Shown: piece by piece, positions 54,965-64,000 of the stretch
How the letters are laid out: each line of letters opens with the position of its first letter
Position numbering within the stretch: position 1 is the stretch's first letter
Assembly: GCA_013076295.1 (NCBI GenBank)
Contig: RQOL01000828.1
Location: 5,835,840 to 5,899,839, forward strand
DNA length: 64,000 nucleotides
Source: Sanderia malayensis
Taxonomy: Eukaryota > Cnidaria > Scyphozoa > Semaeostomeae > Pelagiidae
Direction of reading: 5' to 3'
Made by a program: the position numbers and the translations under genes
Notes under the pieces: model-generated
What the model was told of the DNA's origin: nothing
Databases searched by the model: none
Seen by the model: only the letters and a program-made list of their open reading frames with translations

Positions 54965-55387
54965 GTCTGTGCAGTACAGTGGAGGCTGTGCAGTACAGTG
55001 GAGGTTGTTCAGTACAGTGGAGGGATAACATCAGTACAGTGGGGGGATAACATCAGTACAGTGGAGGTTGTTCAGTACAGCGGAGGGCTAACATCAGTAC
55101 AGTGGAGGGATAACATTGAGTACAGTGGAGGCTGTGCAGTACAGCGGAGGGCTAACATCAGTACAGTGGAGGGATAACATGATGTGTGTGGGGGGATAAC
55201 ATCAGTACAGTGGAGGCTGTTCAGTACTGTGGAGAGATAACATCAGTACAGTGGAGGGATAACATGATGCTTGTGGGGGGGATAACATTGAGTACAGTGG
55301 AGGCTGTTCAGTACAGTGAGGGGATAACATCAGTACAGTGGAGGCTGTGCAGTACTGTGGAGGGATAACATCAGTACAGCGGAGGCC
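54965..55387 (+). repeat. Left minisatellite arm (CAGTACAGTGGAGG units)
   Basis: About twenty tandem units of 19-23 bp sharing CAGTACAGTGGAGG (variants CAGTACAGCGGAGG, CAGTACTGTGGAG). Spacers alternate between GCTGTG, GTTGTT and GATAACAT, so there are at least three unit types in mixed order. Two units contain GATGTGTGTGGGGGG or GATGCTTGTGGGGGG. Confidence 0.85.
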
Positions 55388-55498
55388 TTAGCGCAACCAT
55401 GCCGTTTTCAGATGGCGATTTTGTTGTGTTATTTTATTGACCTAAAAATGAAGGTCTTTTCTTCTTACTCGTCTTAAGTTATGCCAAGCAAAACATAA

Positions 55499-55861
55499 AT
55501 GGATGAAGAATTTAAATAATTCTTGCTTAAAGCTCCTTTAAAGAAAACCAGTAGCCCTGCAAAATGTTCCTTTGATTATTATTTAGAAAGTTTGAAAGAT
55601 GATCAAAGATTGGAGACGTTGAAAGAAGATGGAGATCCTTTCCAAAAACATCGAAGGGACGGACAAGCCAGGCGCTCTTTATTTCCGTTTAACATTTCGG
55701 GCATTGATGATATTAATATAGATTCTGAAAATGAAGATTATGGAGATGGGAATGAAAATTTCTTTTCAGAAGGCCTGGATGAATCGCTTCTTAGTGACTT
55801 TGCGAACGAGATCTCGTTTGAAGATGCTGCCTCATCAGAGGAGGATTCCTTAAAACATTGA
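55499..55861 (+). pseudogene. Acidic 120-codon ORF with one early stop, inside the minisatellite element
   Basis: From ATG 55499 the frame meets TAA at 55517-55519, then runs open for 114 codons to TGA at 55859-55861. Its composition is strongly acidic toward the end (DINIDSENEDYGDGNENFF, then EDAASSEED), with a basic patch QKHRRDGQARRS in the middle. No known domain was recognised. Codon-like composition and length stand out from the AT-rich flanks. It may be a captured exon or an accessory protein of the transposon. Confidence 0.45.
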
Positions 55862-56099
55862 TATTTGCAAACTTTTTACAGTCTTGCGGTTGCGGATGTG
55901 AATAATTTCTGTTTCTATTGTATCTTCAGTTAGTTTTATCATCTCATAACACATTCGACACATTTTTTACATTACATGCGTGTAATTTTTTTCTTATATT
56001 TCATTGTTGGGTAACGCATTTACTAATGGTTGCCTAGGTAGAATGTGAAAAATAGCTATTCTTTATAAAATAGCGTAAGTTGACAGGAAGCTGATGTTA

Positions 56100-56712
56100 C
56101 CCCTCCACAGTACTGAACAGCCTCCACTGTACTGATGCTATCCCCCCACAAGCATCATGTTATCCCTCCGCTGTACTGATGTTATCCCTCCACAGTACTG
56201 CACAGCCTCCACTGTACTGATGTTATCCCTCCACAGTACTGAACAGCCTCCACTGTACTGATGTTATCCCCCCACAAGCATCATGTTATCCCTCCACTGT
56301 ACTGATGTTATCCCTCCACAGTACTGCACAGCCTCCACTGTACTGATGTTATCCCCCCACTGTACTGAACAGCCTCCACTGTACTCAATGTTATCCCCCC
56401 ACATGAATCATGTTATCCCTCCACTGTACTGATGTTATCTCTCCACAGTACTGAACAGCCTCCACTGTACTGATGCTATCCCCCCACACACATCATGTTA
56501 TCCCTCCACTGTACTGATGTCAGCCCTCCGCTGTACTGCACAGCCTCCACTGTACTCAATGTTATCCCTCCACTGTACTCATGTTAGCCCTCCGCTGTAC
56601 TGAACAACCTCCACTGTACTGATGTTATCCCCCCACTGTACTGATGTTATCCCTCCACTGTACTGAACAACCTCCACTGTACTGCACAGCCTCCACTGTA
56701 CTGCACAGACAT
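56100..56712 (-). repeat. Right minisatellite arm (inverted)
   Basis: Reverse complement of the same unit types, about 190 bp longer than the left arm. The outermost order of units mirrors the left arm for the first several units, so the two arms could pair into a long hairpin. Confidence 0.85.
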
Positions 56713-57095
56713 TACCCCGGGTGATCTTCGCCATACGATGTGAGACAGTAAAAGAACGCCGGGTATTTCCTCATATGTCCCGAAAAAAATCGGCCCCCTC
56801 CCCCTATTTAATGTTAAGGATGTTTGGAAAGTGCACTCCCTGATAAACCTGTCCATTAAAAGTGGCCAGCCAGTGTGAGTGTCGGCACAGTCCCCATCGT
56901 TTGTTTCTCCTCCGCTCATTTTGTTCTATTTAATTTCACATGGCCTATCAAGCAAATTTTTAGGAATCAGGTTTGGCCAAATCTTTGGTTCCGGCGGTGT
57001 CCGCGAGTCACCCAGAGGTTTCCCTTTGATTCAATACGCTGCTATAGCGTTACCGTAAATTCAATTTTCTTGATTAATAGCTGAAACGACGCGCA

Positions 57096-57560
57096 GAAAG
57101 GTGATGAGAGCGTCATGCAATAAGAATTAAACACATGGTTCAGTTTAATGCCCGCCTTAATGTCATAGCCAATCAATAACTACAATTCTAAGTCAATATT
57201 GTGATTTACTGTTCTGATAAACAACGTCATCAATTCAGCTACGTTATAAAATACTTACCATTTATAATAAATACATCACCGTAAATCTTCAAATAAGCCC
57301 CCTTGGGCTTATTTGCAAAAACTAAATTTTAGCCTGATTATTGTTTAATAATAAGGAATATAAAAGATATTCTATGCAGCCAATCAATAAAGTTATTGGT
57401 TTCAACTTGCTGCTACTTGCCATACATTCACTAAACAGCTTCAATGTCTCGACACTTGGACTCGATATCCTTGCAAATGATTAGCAGGGTGGGGACTTAT
57501 TCGAGGGGAGGGCTTATTCAAGGATTTACCGTGCTTTGAAACTTAGGATTATCTACATAT
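57096..57560. other. No gene seen
   Basis: AT-rich, with AAATAAGCCCCCTTGGGCTTATTTG (an imperfect inverted repeat, about 57291-57316) and a related GGGGACTTATTCGAGGGGAG block near 57490. Together these look like the ends of a small MITE. Confidence 0.4.
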
Positions 57561-57599
57561 CTGATTAATTAAATTTGGTAGATTTGCAAAGTAGTTTGT

Positions 57600-59350
57600 G
57601 AGCTGCATTTAATTGTCTCCTGAGTTCCATCATACATTTTATTTATAAAAAGGCATCTTTTTGTTTGTTTCATCTTTGGCTTTCTTTTCAAGGACCAGAT
57701 TCTCGCGTTTCTTCTTCCTGATAGATTTGCATTTATTGCAGTTGGAGTCATATTTCTTCACGTCACTGTTGCTTTGATGAGCTTCGCATAACTTGGCTCT
57801 TTTGGCCAATAGCGGAATGCCAATTGCTTTTGCAATGTGGTGGCATTTATTTGAGCTTTTTCCTCGTTTCCACTTCTTTTTCTATAATCCTGTAGGGAAA
57901 CTTTAGATAAAATTTTCATCGCTTGGCTGGTCGCTGGAATGACACTGCTTGACATTCTTTGCTTGTCAACGCTTGCCACTCTTTCATTGTGCTGTTTCCA
58001 GAGGCGGATCTAGACTGTTGCAACTGGTGCAACTGCCCCAGTCAGATTCTCCCAAAGGCAGTGACGTAATCGATTCAAGATAACGTTCACACAAAATATA
58101 GTTCACAATAACTGCAGATGAAATTATTTATTCGAAGTCCCGCAGTCCACACAGAATCCCATTGGTACATGCACTTTCTGCGGTATATTATTAATTTACT
58201 GATGACATTCACAGCTGGACTGACTTACTAGGTCAAGCAGAGCATACACGTAGTAGGCAATGCTGTAAAAGCTAGGCCAAATTTACGCAGAATGGTTGTG
58301 AAAACGTGTTGCCCGTTGTATTGAGACACGTCACAGCTTTCTACTGCCCCAGTGACCCGGGTTTTATTGTATCCAAATTTCAACATTAGCCAATGAAATG
58401 AGTTTTCACTGGTGAAAAACGTCATTTCCACTGGTGCAAAGGCCAATCTACCAATGAAAATACAGGGCTGACTGAGGCAAAATGTCATTATTACGTATTT
58501 ATCGAAATGTTGATATTTTGATGTAACCAAAGTCCCGTCCTGAACTGAAACTAAACTCCTCTGAATAGATGTAAAGTAATACGTAGAGTTATTTTCGTTT
58601 GTTTTTTTTTCTAAAAATATTGCATTTTACTTTAAAGCTTCTTCTAAACAATCAAAGAAATATTTTAAAGCATATGTTAAACAAGAATGATTACGTTTGT
58701 ATGTCAATGGGTGTGGCCGTGTACGAAGGTCTTGGGACACGCCCTAAAACACATAAATTGCACCAGTCAGATTTTGGTCTGGATCCGCCCCTGACTGTTT
58801 CGTACCCACAAGCCTTTCTGTTCTACCAGTATTATAGCCGAATTTTCGCCTGGTTGAATGTGAAAATATGGCTGGAACAGTTCTTTTTGTCGATGTAGCA
58901 GCAGTGTGAAATTGCTTATCATTTGCATGATCAGTCATGCTCATTTTACTGACAAGGCACCTGATAAAACGACTGCCAAATATGATGTCGCCTGAAATTC
59001 TTTTCGTTGTCCCAACATATCCTGTGTCTACTGCAACTCTTTTTGCATCGTTAGCTTTATCCTGCACCAAACCCTGTCTTGTTAGAACTGGAATTAATGA
59101 TGCAGTCTCCTTTGTTTCTGCAGCAGCATTTCCTTGCAATTTATTGCTCGCTGATTAAATTGGCTTTGGAGGAGCTGGCTTTGGAAACGTAAATGTTGCA
59201 GTGTCGTTCTCAGCTTTCAGTTGTTTTCCGAACTGAATTTCAAGATCCCTGTTCCTTCTGTATTCAGTAACTGGGATTTTGCTTTTAGCTTTGTTGTATT
59301 CAGGGTTTGGAACAGGAAAAATAACAACTGAAGTCTTTTTTCTTTCTTCA
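57600..59350 (-). pseudogene. Unidentified coding sequence, split by a hAT MITE
   Basis: Read on the - strand, one frame runs from about 59375 to 58794 with a single stop (59155-59157). It continues at 57990-57600 after removal of the MITE at 57999-58793 and one copy of its target duplication, with another stop near 57757. The frame is restored exactly at the junction (GTKQ | HNERVASVDKQRM). Recognisable text includes FPVPNPEYNKAKSKIPVTEY, RRNRDLEIQFGKQLKAENDT, a proline-rich FPKPAPPKP and VDTGYVGTTKRISGDIIFGS. I do not recognise the family. It could be a host gene exon (a TTCCAG acceptor precedes it at about 59375) or a protein of an unknown element. Confidence 0.5.
57999..58793. mobile_element. 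hAT-type MITE (795 bp) with 8-bp TSD
   Basis: Ends CAGAGGCGGATCTAGAC on the left and, reversed, CAGGGGCGGATCCAGAC on the right. Just inside both is ACTGGTGCAA. Flanking 8-mers GCTGTTTC (57991-57998) and ACTGTTTC (58794-58801) match at 7 of 8. No transposase. It interrupts the unidentified coding sequence described separately. Confidence 0.82.
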
Positions 59351-59375
59351 TAAATATATACAGAACATAATATCT

Positions 59376-59856
59376 GGAACTAAGCCAACTGTTTGGTCAT
59401 ACATTCACGACTCTACTTCTATTCGTGAGAGTCTATTTTCTATATTATCTAATCCAATCAATTCTCTATACATTTACCTTTAAATACCAAATTCAACGTG
59501 ATCGTTTACGTAAATCCATTTCTTTCACTATAACAACAACAACCTTTACAACACACTCCCCCGGTTGTTTAAGCCGTTAAACAACATAATGTGACTACAT
59601 ATTTCGAATTACAAGATAATATAACACTCTATAATCTAAAATGCAAAAGTTGATAATATAATAAAAGTTCTATTAACTGCAAATACTAAAAAGCCTTTAA
59701 GTTGTCCCTCCTGGTTAGTTCTGCGATAACTACTGCAGATCGTTATGGCCTACCAGATGCTGTATCTGGCGTGTCTTGCTCTTGCGCTTGCGCAGTTTTT
59801 AGTTTGCCTTGCTGACAGGTGACAGATTCCTACAAATTGCTATTACAGTTTTGATC
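59376..59856. other. Probable 3' end of BEL/Pao copy 1, possible LTR
   Basis: On the - strand, a purine tract (GGGGGAG) at 59558-59564 is followed by TGTGTTGTAAAGG, the usual layout of a polypurine tract and 3' LTR start. The LTR's far end cannot be fixed because no second copy is in the window. Confidence 0.4.
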
Positions 59857-61445
59857 GTTAGCGTTGTTAGTAGGAGTTTCTAGGGGTATTAACAATGTCA
59901 AAGCTGGATTTAATATCTTCTTACCTTCTGTTGTTGCAACCTACACCTGGGCTGCTGTGACTGATCCATCTTTTCCTTGGAACAGATCAATTACTTTAGC
60001 TAATTTCCAGAAATTTCTTTTATTCTGGTTGTTTCTAAGAATAACAATATCGTTAACATTTATGACCTATTTATGGTTCCTTGCTCACTCCTTGTGGTCT
60101 GAAAGCCTGTAGAAGAGACATAGACAAATATTCGTTTTTCTATTTGTTGGTGAATTGCGCCAACAGTCTTCGGTGGTATCGTCTTCTTTTGGATAAGCTT
60201 TCGTATGTACTCTTATTCAAACACCTTTTACGCTTCTAATCAACCTCTCCCACATGCCCCCTTGCCATGGGGCAAGCTCTATTATGAATTTCCATGTTAT
60301 TTGGTTGTTCTCCAAATATTCGCTTAATCTTGGAGAGCGTTTTAATTTCTTTATTCTTTAGCCGCCGTCTTGTACGTTTTAGCGTTATCATTTATCATTA
60401 AATGACGTAAACCTTTCGCGATGTAAATCTCCTAAATGCTCTAATAAACGCCTCTACATCTAGTGACTCTACTAGCTCCAGGTGCACCGCTCTTGTTTTT
60501 GTGCATGTAAACAAGCACACATAGCATTTCATTTCTCCTTTACTTTCTACTATCAACAGCCCTGGAAAGTCTACCCCTATCTTTTTGAATGGAGGCCCGT
60601 CATCTACTCGAAATACGGTCTACAATTTCGTATCAATTTCTTTGTCACTTCTCTCCCCTGGATTACCCAATATTTCTCTCTTACGAAATTCAAGGTGTTA
60701 TTGACTCCATTATGCATGACCTTACTGTGACATTCCTTTACTATCAATTCGGACAGCTTACTTTTAGCTGGCAATAATATCGCTCTCTTGCTCTCATACG
60801 GTACGTTAGCATTGTTCATTCTACTTCTGCAACGTAACACGTTTGTTTCGTCTAGATACAAATTAAACTGATTCACATATAGGGGAATTCTCTTTTCGCC
60901 CTTTCTAGTTTCTTTTAATTCTAAGAATTCAATTTCATTTTTGAAGGCTTCTCCTTGGACACACTTAATCAACCTGGTTTCTGCGTTTATCATTTCTGAA
61001 GCCTTTAAACCTTGCTTGTAATTTCGATTCGCTTTATTTTGTAAAATATCAATAAACCTTAACACCTATGCCATTGTTCGGATCAATTTGTTTTTGTTAC
61101 TGAATCGGTCTATTTCAATTACTTCCTTTACACGGTTCCGAAAACATGACATGTGTTACAAATGCTTCTTGTTCCCTTTTTTCTTTCAATGGTTCGCTCA
61201 TGTCGTTGTCTTGTGGGAATGTTGGCCATTCATCATTGTTTTTCTTCAAGAACTGGAGACCCTCCCACCAAAAAAGATTGGGCTCAAAACACTTTTTATA
61301 ATTCCCTCGAGATGGTAAATCGGCTGGATTTTGCTTTCCCTGACAATAAAACCATTGCTCACGTTCGGTCGTTTTGACAATTTTGTTTACTCGATTAGTA
61401 ACATAGGGTGTCCACACTTTGTTATTCTTAATCCAACAGAGTGCT
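59857..61445 (-). pseudogene. BEL/Pao pol (RNase H end and integrase), copy 1
   Basis: From 61445 downward: LCWIKNNKVWTPYVTNRVNK, QGKQNPADLPSRG and WWEGLQFLK (end of the RNase H/connector). The integrase zinc-binding region follows (LIVKECHSKVMHNGVNNTLN, then FVREKYWVIQGR). The core follows in shifted frames (TRAVHLELVESLDVEAFIRA; ITWKFIIELAPWQGGMWERL). The C-terminal stretch is LRNNQNKRNFWKLAKVIDLF. Frameshifts near 60605, 60420 and 60110 and stops inactivate it. RT, protease and gag are missing because the sequence ends abruptly where the second BEL/Pao LTR begins at 61446. Confidence 0.82.
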
Positions 61446-61638
61446 TGTTAACAACTTTGAGTGACACGACACGTGCACGTGACATATTCGTTACCAGACT
61501 CCTACAAGCTTAGTTACTTAGTCATTCATTCATTCGTTCATTCTCTGCGTATTCGTTCGTTTTCTAGGATTTAGCAAGCTTTATTCGTTTTATGTATATA
61601 TTTGGATCTGTCGTCTCTTTATTGCCTCGTTCTCTACA
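61446..61638 (+). repeat. 5' LTR of BEL/Pao copy 2
   Basis: Starts TGTTAACAACTTTG and ends CTCTACA, with TG...CA termini. It contains a TATA-like TATGTATATATTTGG at about 61592 and a GTGCACGTGAC block. The 3' partner is outside the window, so the limits rest on the termini and the adjoining primer binding site. Confidence 0.7.
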
Positions 61639-61640
61639 AA

Positions 61641-61656
61641 TTGGTGCCGTGATCAG
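61641..61656 (+). promoter_or_regulatory. Primer binding site of BEL/Pao copy 2
   Basis: TTGGTGCCGTGATCAG, two bases after the LTR. The TGGxGCCGTGA form is common in BEL/Pao elements. The tRNA used was not determined. Confidence 0.55.
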
Positions 61657-61695
61657 GATTTATTGCTGTTAGTGTGTCGGTATCATTGATAAAGC

Positions 61696-64000
61696 ATGCC
61701 TCCGAAGCCGAAATCCGCTCTTGAGAAACTCAAACAAGAGAGAAGACAAATCCTACGTACGTTCACAAAAATCTACAACGAGGCATCGGCTCTTTTCACG
61801 CAAGAACTCCTGAGAGACGAACAAATCTCTTTGCTGAAATCATCCCTCGAACTCTTGACCAAGATGTTTCAGGGCAGTCAGAATTTAAAAAAAGAAATCA
61901 AAGAAATGGTTCTGGGAGAAATAGAAGACGAAACTGAACAAGATGATTTCTTTGATTAAGGTGATTCCGTCATCATCGTAAGGTAAGCTCAGTAAACTTG
62001 AGTTTATTTTCTCTAAATTCGACACACTGGCCACACCATCCCCGTCATCGCAACAGAGACAGTCCTCTTCTCTCTTAATCAAACGTTTACACGGTCAAAG
62101 TTGCCATATCTAAACCTCCCTACGTTCGATGGCAATATAACAGAGTGGTTTGGGTTCTGGGAACGGTTTCAATCTCAAGTCGGAAAATCTCCTATCCTAC
62201 CGAAATCTGCTAAATTTACTTATCTTGTGGGACAACTACGGGGAGAAGCCTTAGCCACTGTGAAAGGACTCATGCCTTCCGATCACAGTTACGACATTAA
62301 CTTTACAAGAAAACTTTGATCTTCCCAGGAGAATTATTCGTGCGCGCGTAATGCATTTGTGTAGATTGCCGAAAGCAACCCTCGCGGCTACAAACCTACG
62401 TCAGTTCTATATATCACTGATGGGTGATATTCGTTTGCTAGAAGCTCTGAGTATTAACGTAGTGGCTTGTGCCCCAATTATCATTCCGATTAATTCCGAT
62501 TATCGAAGATAAGCTCCCAGTGAAACTTATAAGTACACAGGCGACTGTGGACAAAATGCAACATTCAACGGTCTAAAAGATTACATAACACGCCAAGAAC
62601 AGGCACATGCTCCTAACAGTAATGGGTCAGTCAGCCCAAAACCTTCATTTGGGTACGAAACATGCAAACACCCGTCTATCAATACAATGATTGCCTCAGC
62701 CCAAGTCCGTTGTCAGCTTTGAAAAGGTCCACATACCACCCAACGATGTTCTCAGACAGCCACAGATAAAAGAACTTCTATTATCCATCAAAAGCTCTGT
62801 TTAAACAGTTTCTACCCAGGACACCGTGCTGCTCAATGTAGTGTGACAGGCCGATGTGCCAAGTGTAAAGGAAAGCATCATACTGCTATCCACGGAATTC
62901 AAATTCACCGGAACAACGACACCAATTTGAATGCCTATCCTTCTCGTAATAGCAATCCGCATAGGCAACCCCCGTGTCAAGCCCACTCTCATGTGGCCGT
63001 AGTTTCAAACGAATCAGCCCCGTCTAGATTCTCCAACGCTACAGTATACTGCTGCCACCTGTGCCTCTATAGTGCCCCCTTCCTTTCCTACTTCGACCAA
63101 TGTCAATAATCCTACTGTCTTACAGCAAACACTCACGTCTAGCACCGCATCCATAATCTCCGAATACACGAATGTCAACAGCCCTCCGGGCTGATCAATT
63201 CTTCTTGAGACCGCCAAAGCAGTTGCAACTTCCGATAACAAAAAAATCTCAGCCAAAATTTTCTTTGATGAAGGTTCTCAACGTAGCTACGTTCGAACTG
63301 CCTTTGCGCGCGAGTTAAGTTTATCTCCTATTTCGTATGAGTCATTGTCTGTGTGTGGTTTTGAAGATGCTGTCGTTGAAAAAACTTACGGAATCACAAG
63401 CGTTGGAATTAGAAACTCCCTCTGGTATTGAACATATTTGTGTTCTTATTGTTGACAATATTATCAAGCCTTTAAACCAACAAAGCCTTACGAATGAAAT
63501 AAACCTTCATCACCAACTTCACGATTTCCCGCATTCGGATAGGTTTTATCAGGTCCGTTGACTAACACGAGGAACCCGTCTATTGTTACCGCCGTAAACA
63601 GCCAAACAGCTTCTGTTAATCAAATTCATCCAGCAAACATCATTGAAGATCATAATATTAACAATTCTGACGTCTCCTTTTAAACACTTATCAGCAATTC
63701 TTCGTTGTTTCTTCAACTTGAGCAACTCTTTCGTTCTCAATTTGTTTCTGAACCACCTGACATTGAGCAATCAAATGAATTTCTTTACACGTATCTTCAA
63801 CGAATTGAATTCAGAGATGGTTTTTATAAAGCCCCCCTACCATGGAAAACTGACTACCCACCATTGCCCTCTAATTTGGGTTTATCCAAAAAACGCTTGC
63901 AGCAAGTGACGTCACATTTCAACAAATCAGCCCTCCACCTGCCTATGGCAGCGTCATCGCAGAAAATCTCGCGAAGGGGTACATAGAACCACTCCACAAT
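61696..64000 (+). pseudogene. BEL/Pao gag-pol start (gag, zinc knuckle, protease, RT start), degraded
   Basis: ATG 61696 opens the gag leader (MPPKPKSALEKLKQERRQIL), ending at TAA 61957-61959. A DUF1759-type gag domain follows at 62101-62319 (LNLPTFDGNITEWFGFWERF, LRGEALATVKGL). The nucleocapsid zinc-knuckle region is at about 62800-62895 (FYPGHRAAQC, GRCAKCKGKHHTAIH). The aspartic protease is at about 63217-63390, with IFFDEGSQRSYVRTAFAREL in place of a DTG-type site, as in BEL/Pao. The conserved region ahead of RT is at 63705-63986 (FRDGFYKAPLPWKTDYPPLP). Several frameshifts and stops separate these blocks, so this copy cannot make an intact polyprotein. Confidence 0.82.

Larger units (their letters stand above)
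54952..56723. mobile_element. Element with mirror-image minisatellite arms and a small ORF
   Basis: Ends CACCCGGGGTAATGTCTGTG and its reverse complement, flanked by a perfect 5-bp duplication ATCTT (54947-54951, 56724-56728). Each arm (about 54965-55387 and 56100-56712) is an array of roughly 19-23-bp units built on CAGTACAGTGGAGG joined to CTGTG, TTGTT or GATAACAT. The right arm is the left in reverse. The 700-bp centre carries one open frame (55499-55861). Subterminal repeat arrays of this kind are seen in CACTA/EnSpm and Mutator elements, while a 5-bp duplication with a CAC start recalls Transib. I cannot assign a superfamily. Confidence 0.82.
54202..57030. mobile_element. 2.8-kb A-type element with GACTCGCG ends
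   Basis: Left end ACTCGCGGACG (after TTTTTG) and right end CCGCGAGTCACCCAGAGGTT plus TCCCTTTGAT match the termini of the A family (A1, A3, A5), while the interior differs. Copy T2 shows the uninterrupted target. The element contains the nested element at 54952-56723. No transposase was recognised; 54683-54963 has two short overlapping frames without known motif. Confidence 0.65.
53870..57095 (-). repeat. Family-T copy T3, reversed, split by a 2.8-kb element
   Basis: 53870-54200 and 57031-57095 are the reverse complement of about 19240-19650 in copy T2. They are continuous there (GTACCC-TTTTT-CAATACGC) but separated here by 54202-57030. Confidence 0.75.
61446..64000 (+). mobile_element. BEL/Pao LTR retrotransposon, copy 2 (5' part)
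   Basis: 5' LTR 61446-61638, primer binding site at about 61641, then gag and the start of pol in order. It continues past the window end. It lies head to head with copy 1 and begins exactly where copy 1's pol frame stops, so it inserted into copy 1. Confidence 0.85.

Noticed and set aside
54965..55387. CRISPR-like array of short repeats
   Set aside because: The repeats are contiguous 19-23-bp minisatellite units without unique spacers, inverted as a set at 56100-56712, and the genome is animal.

Overview
The window is animal (metazoan) nuclear DNA: AT-rich, with intron-split genes using GT/AG splice sites and a dense layer of nested transposable elements. Cnidaria or another early-branching marine animal looks most likely from the mix of Academ-type, hAT, Tc1, Harbinger, Penelope-like, DIRS-like and BEL/Pao elements. 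That placement is an inference, since no rRNA or mitochondrial marker is present.

Host genes. Two are recognised. odr4 (ODR4/C1orf27 family) runs on the + strand from 16281 to 48427. I could assemble it as 13 exons that keep one reading frame and encode 454 residues; the 32 kb span is almost all transposon-filled intron. One intron (22097-22904) has the signals of a minor-spliceosome (U12) intron. Convergent to it, the last two exons of a MORN5-like gene lie on the - strand at 53256-53798, with the rest of the gene not found.

Transposons by region. 1-930: decayed LINE reverse transcriptase. 1313-8228: an old repeat (family T) interrupted by a hAT element (2336-5993, inverted ends and 8-bp target duplication) and by an 'A family' element (6281-7640). 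10445-16141: a complete Academ-like DNA transposon with 32-bp identical inverted ends and a perfect 9-bp target duplication. It carries a five-exon DUF6589-type transposase with open frames and a convergent RecQ-like helicase with one frameshift, and it sits 139 bp upstream of the odr4 start codon. 16.9-48.3 kb (odr4 introns): MITEs, A-family copies, TTAA-flanked elements, a LINE insertion with 12-bp target duplication, a Penelope-like RT split by an A copy, a Harbinger pair (transposase plus MADF protein) and a DIRS-like RT scrap. 48.8-51.2 kb: BEL/Pao debris and a broken HUH endonuclease plus SF3-helicase Rep-like gene. 54.2-57.0 kb: a 2.8-kb A-type element holding a second element (54952-56723) whose two ends are mirror-image minisatellite arrays around one small acidic ORF. 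57.6-59.35 kb: an unidentified coding sequence split by a hAT MITE. 59.86-64 kb: two BEL/Pao retrotransposons head to head, the second starting with its LTR at 61446 and running off the window.

Most of the sequence records successive nested insertions. Several can be proved inside the window, because an uninterrupted copy of the target (18917-20604) or an interrupted reading frame shows the pre-insertion state.
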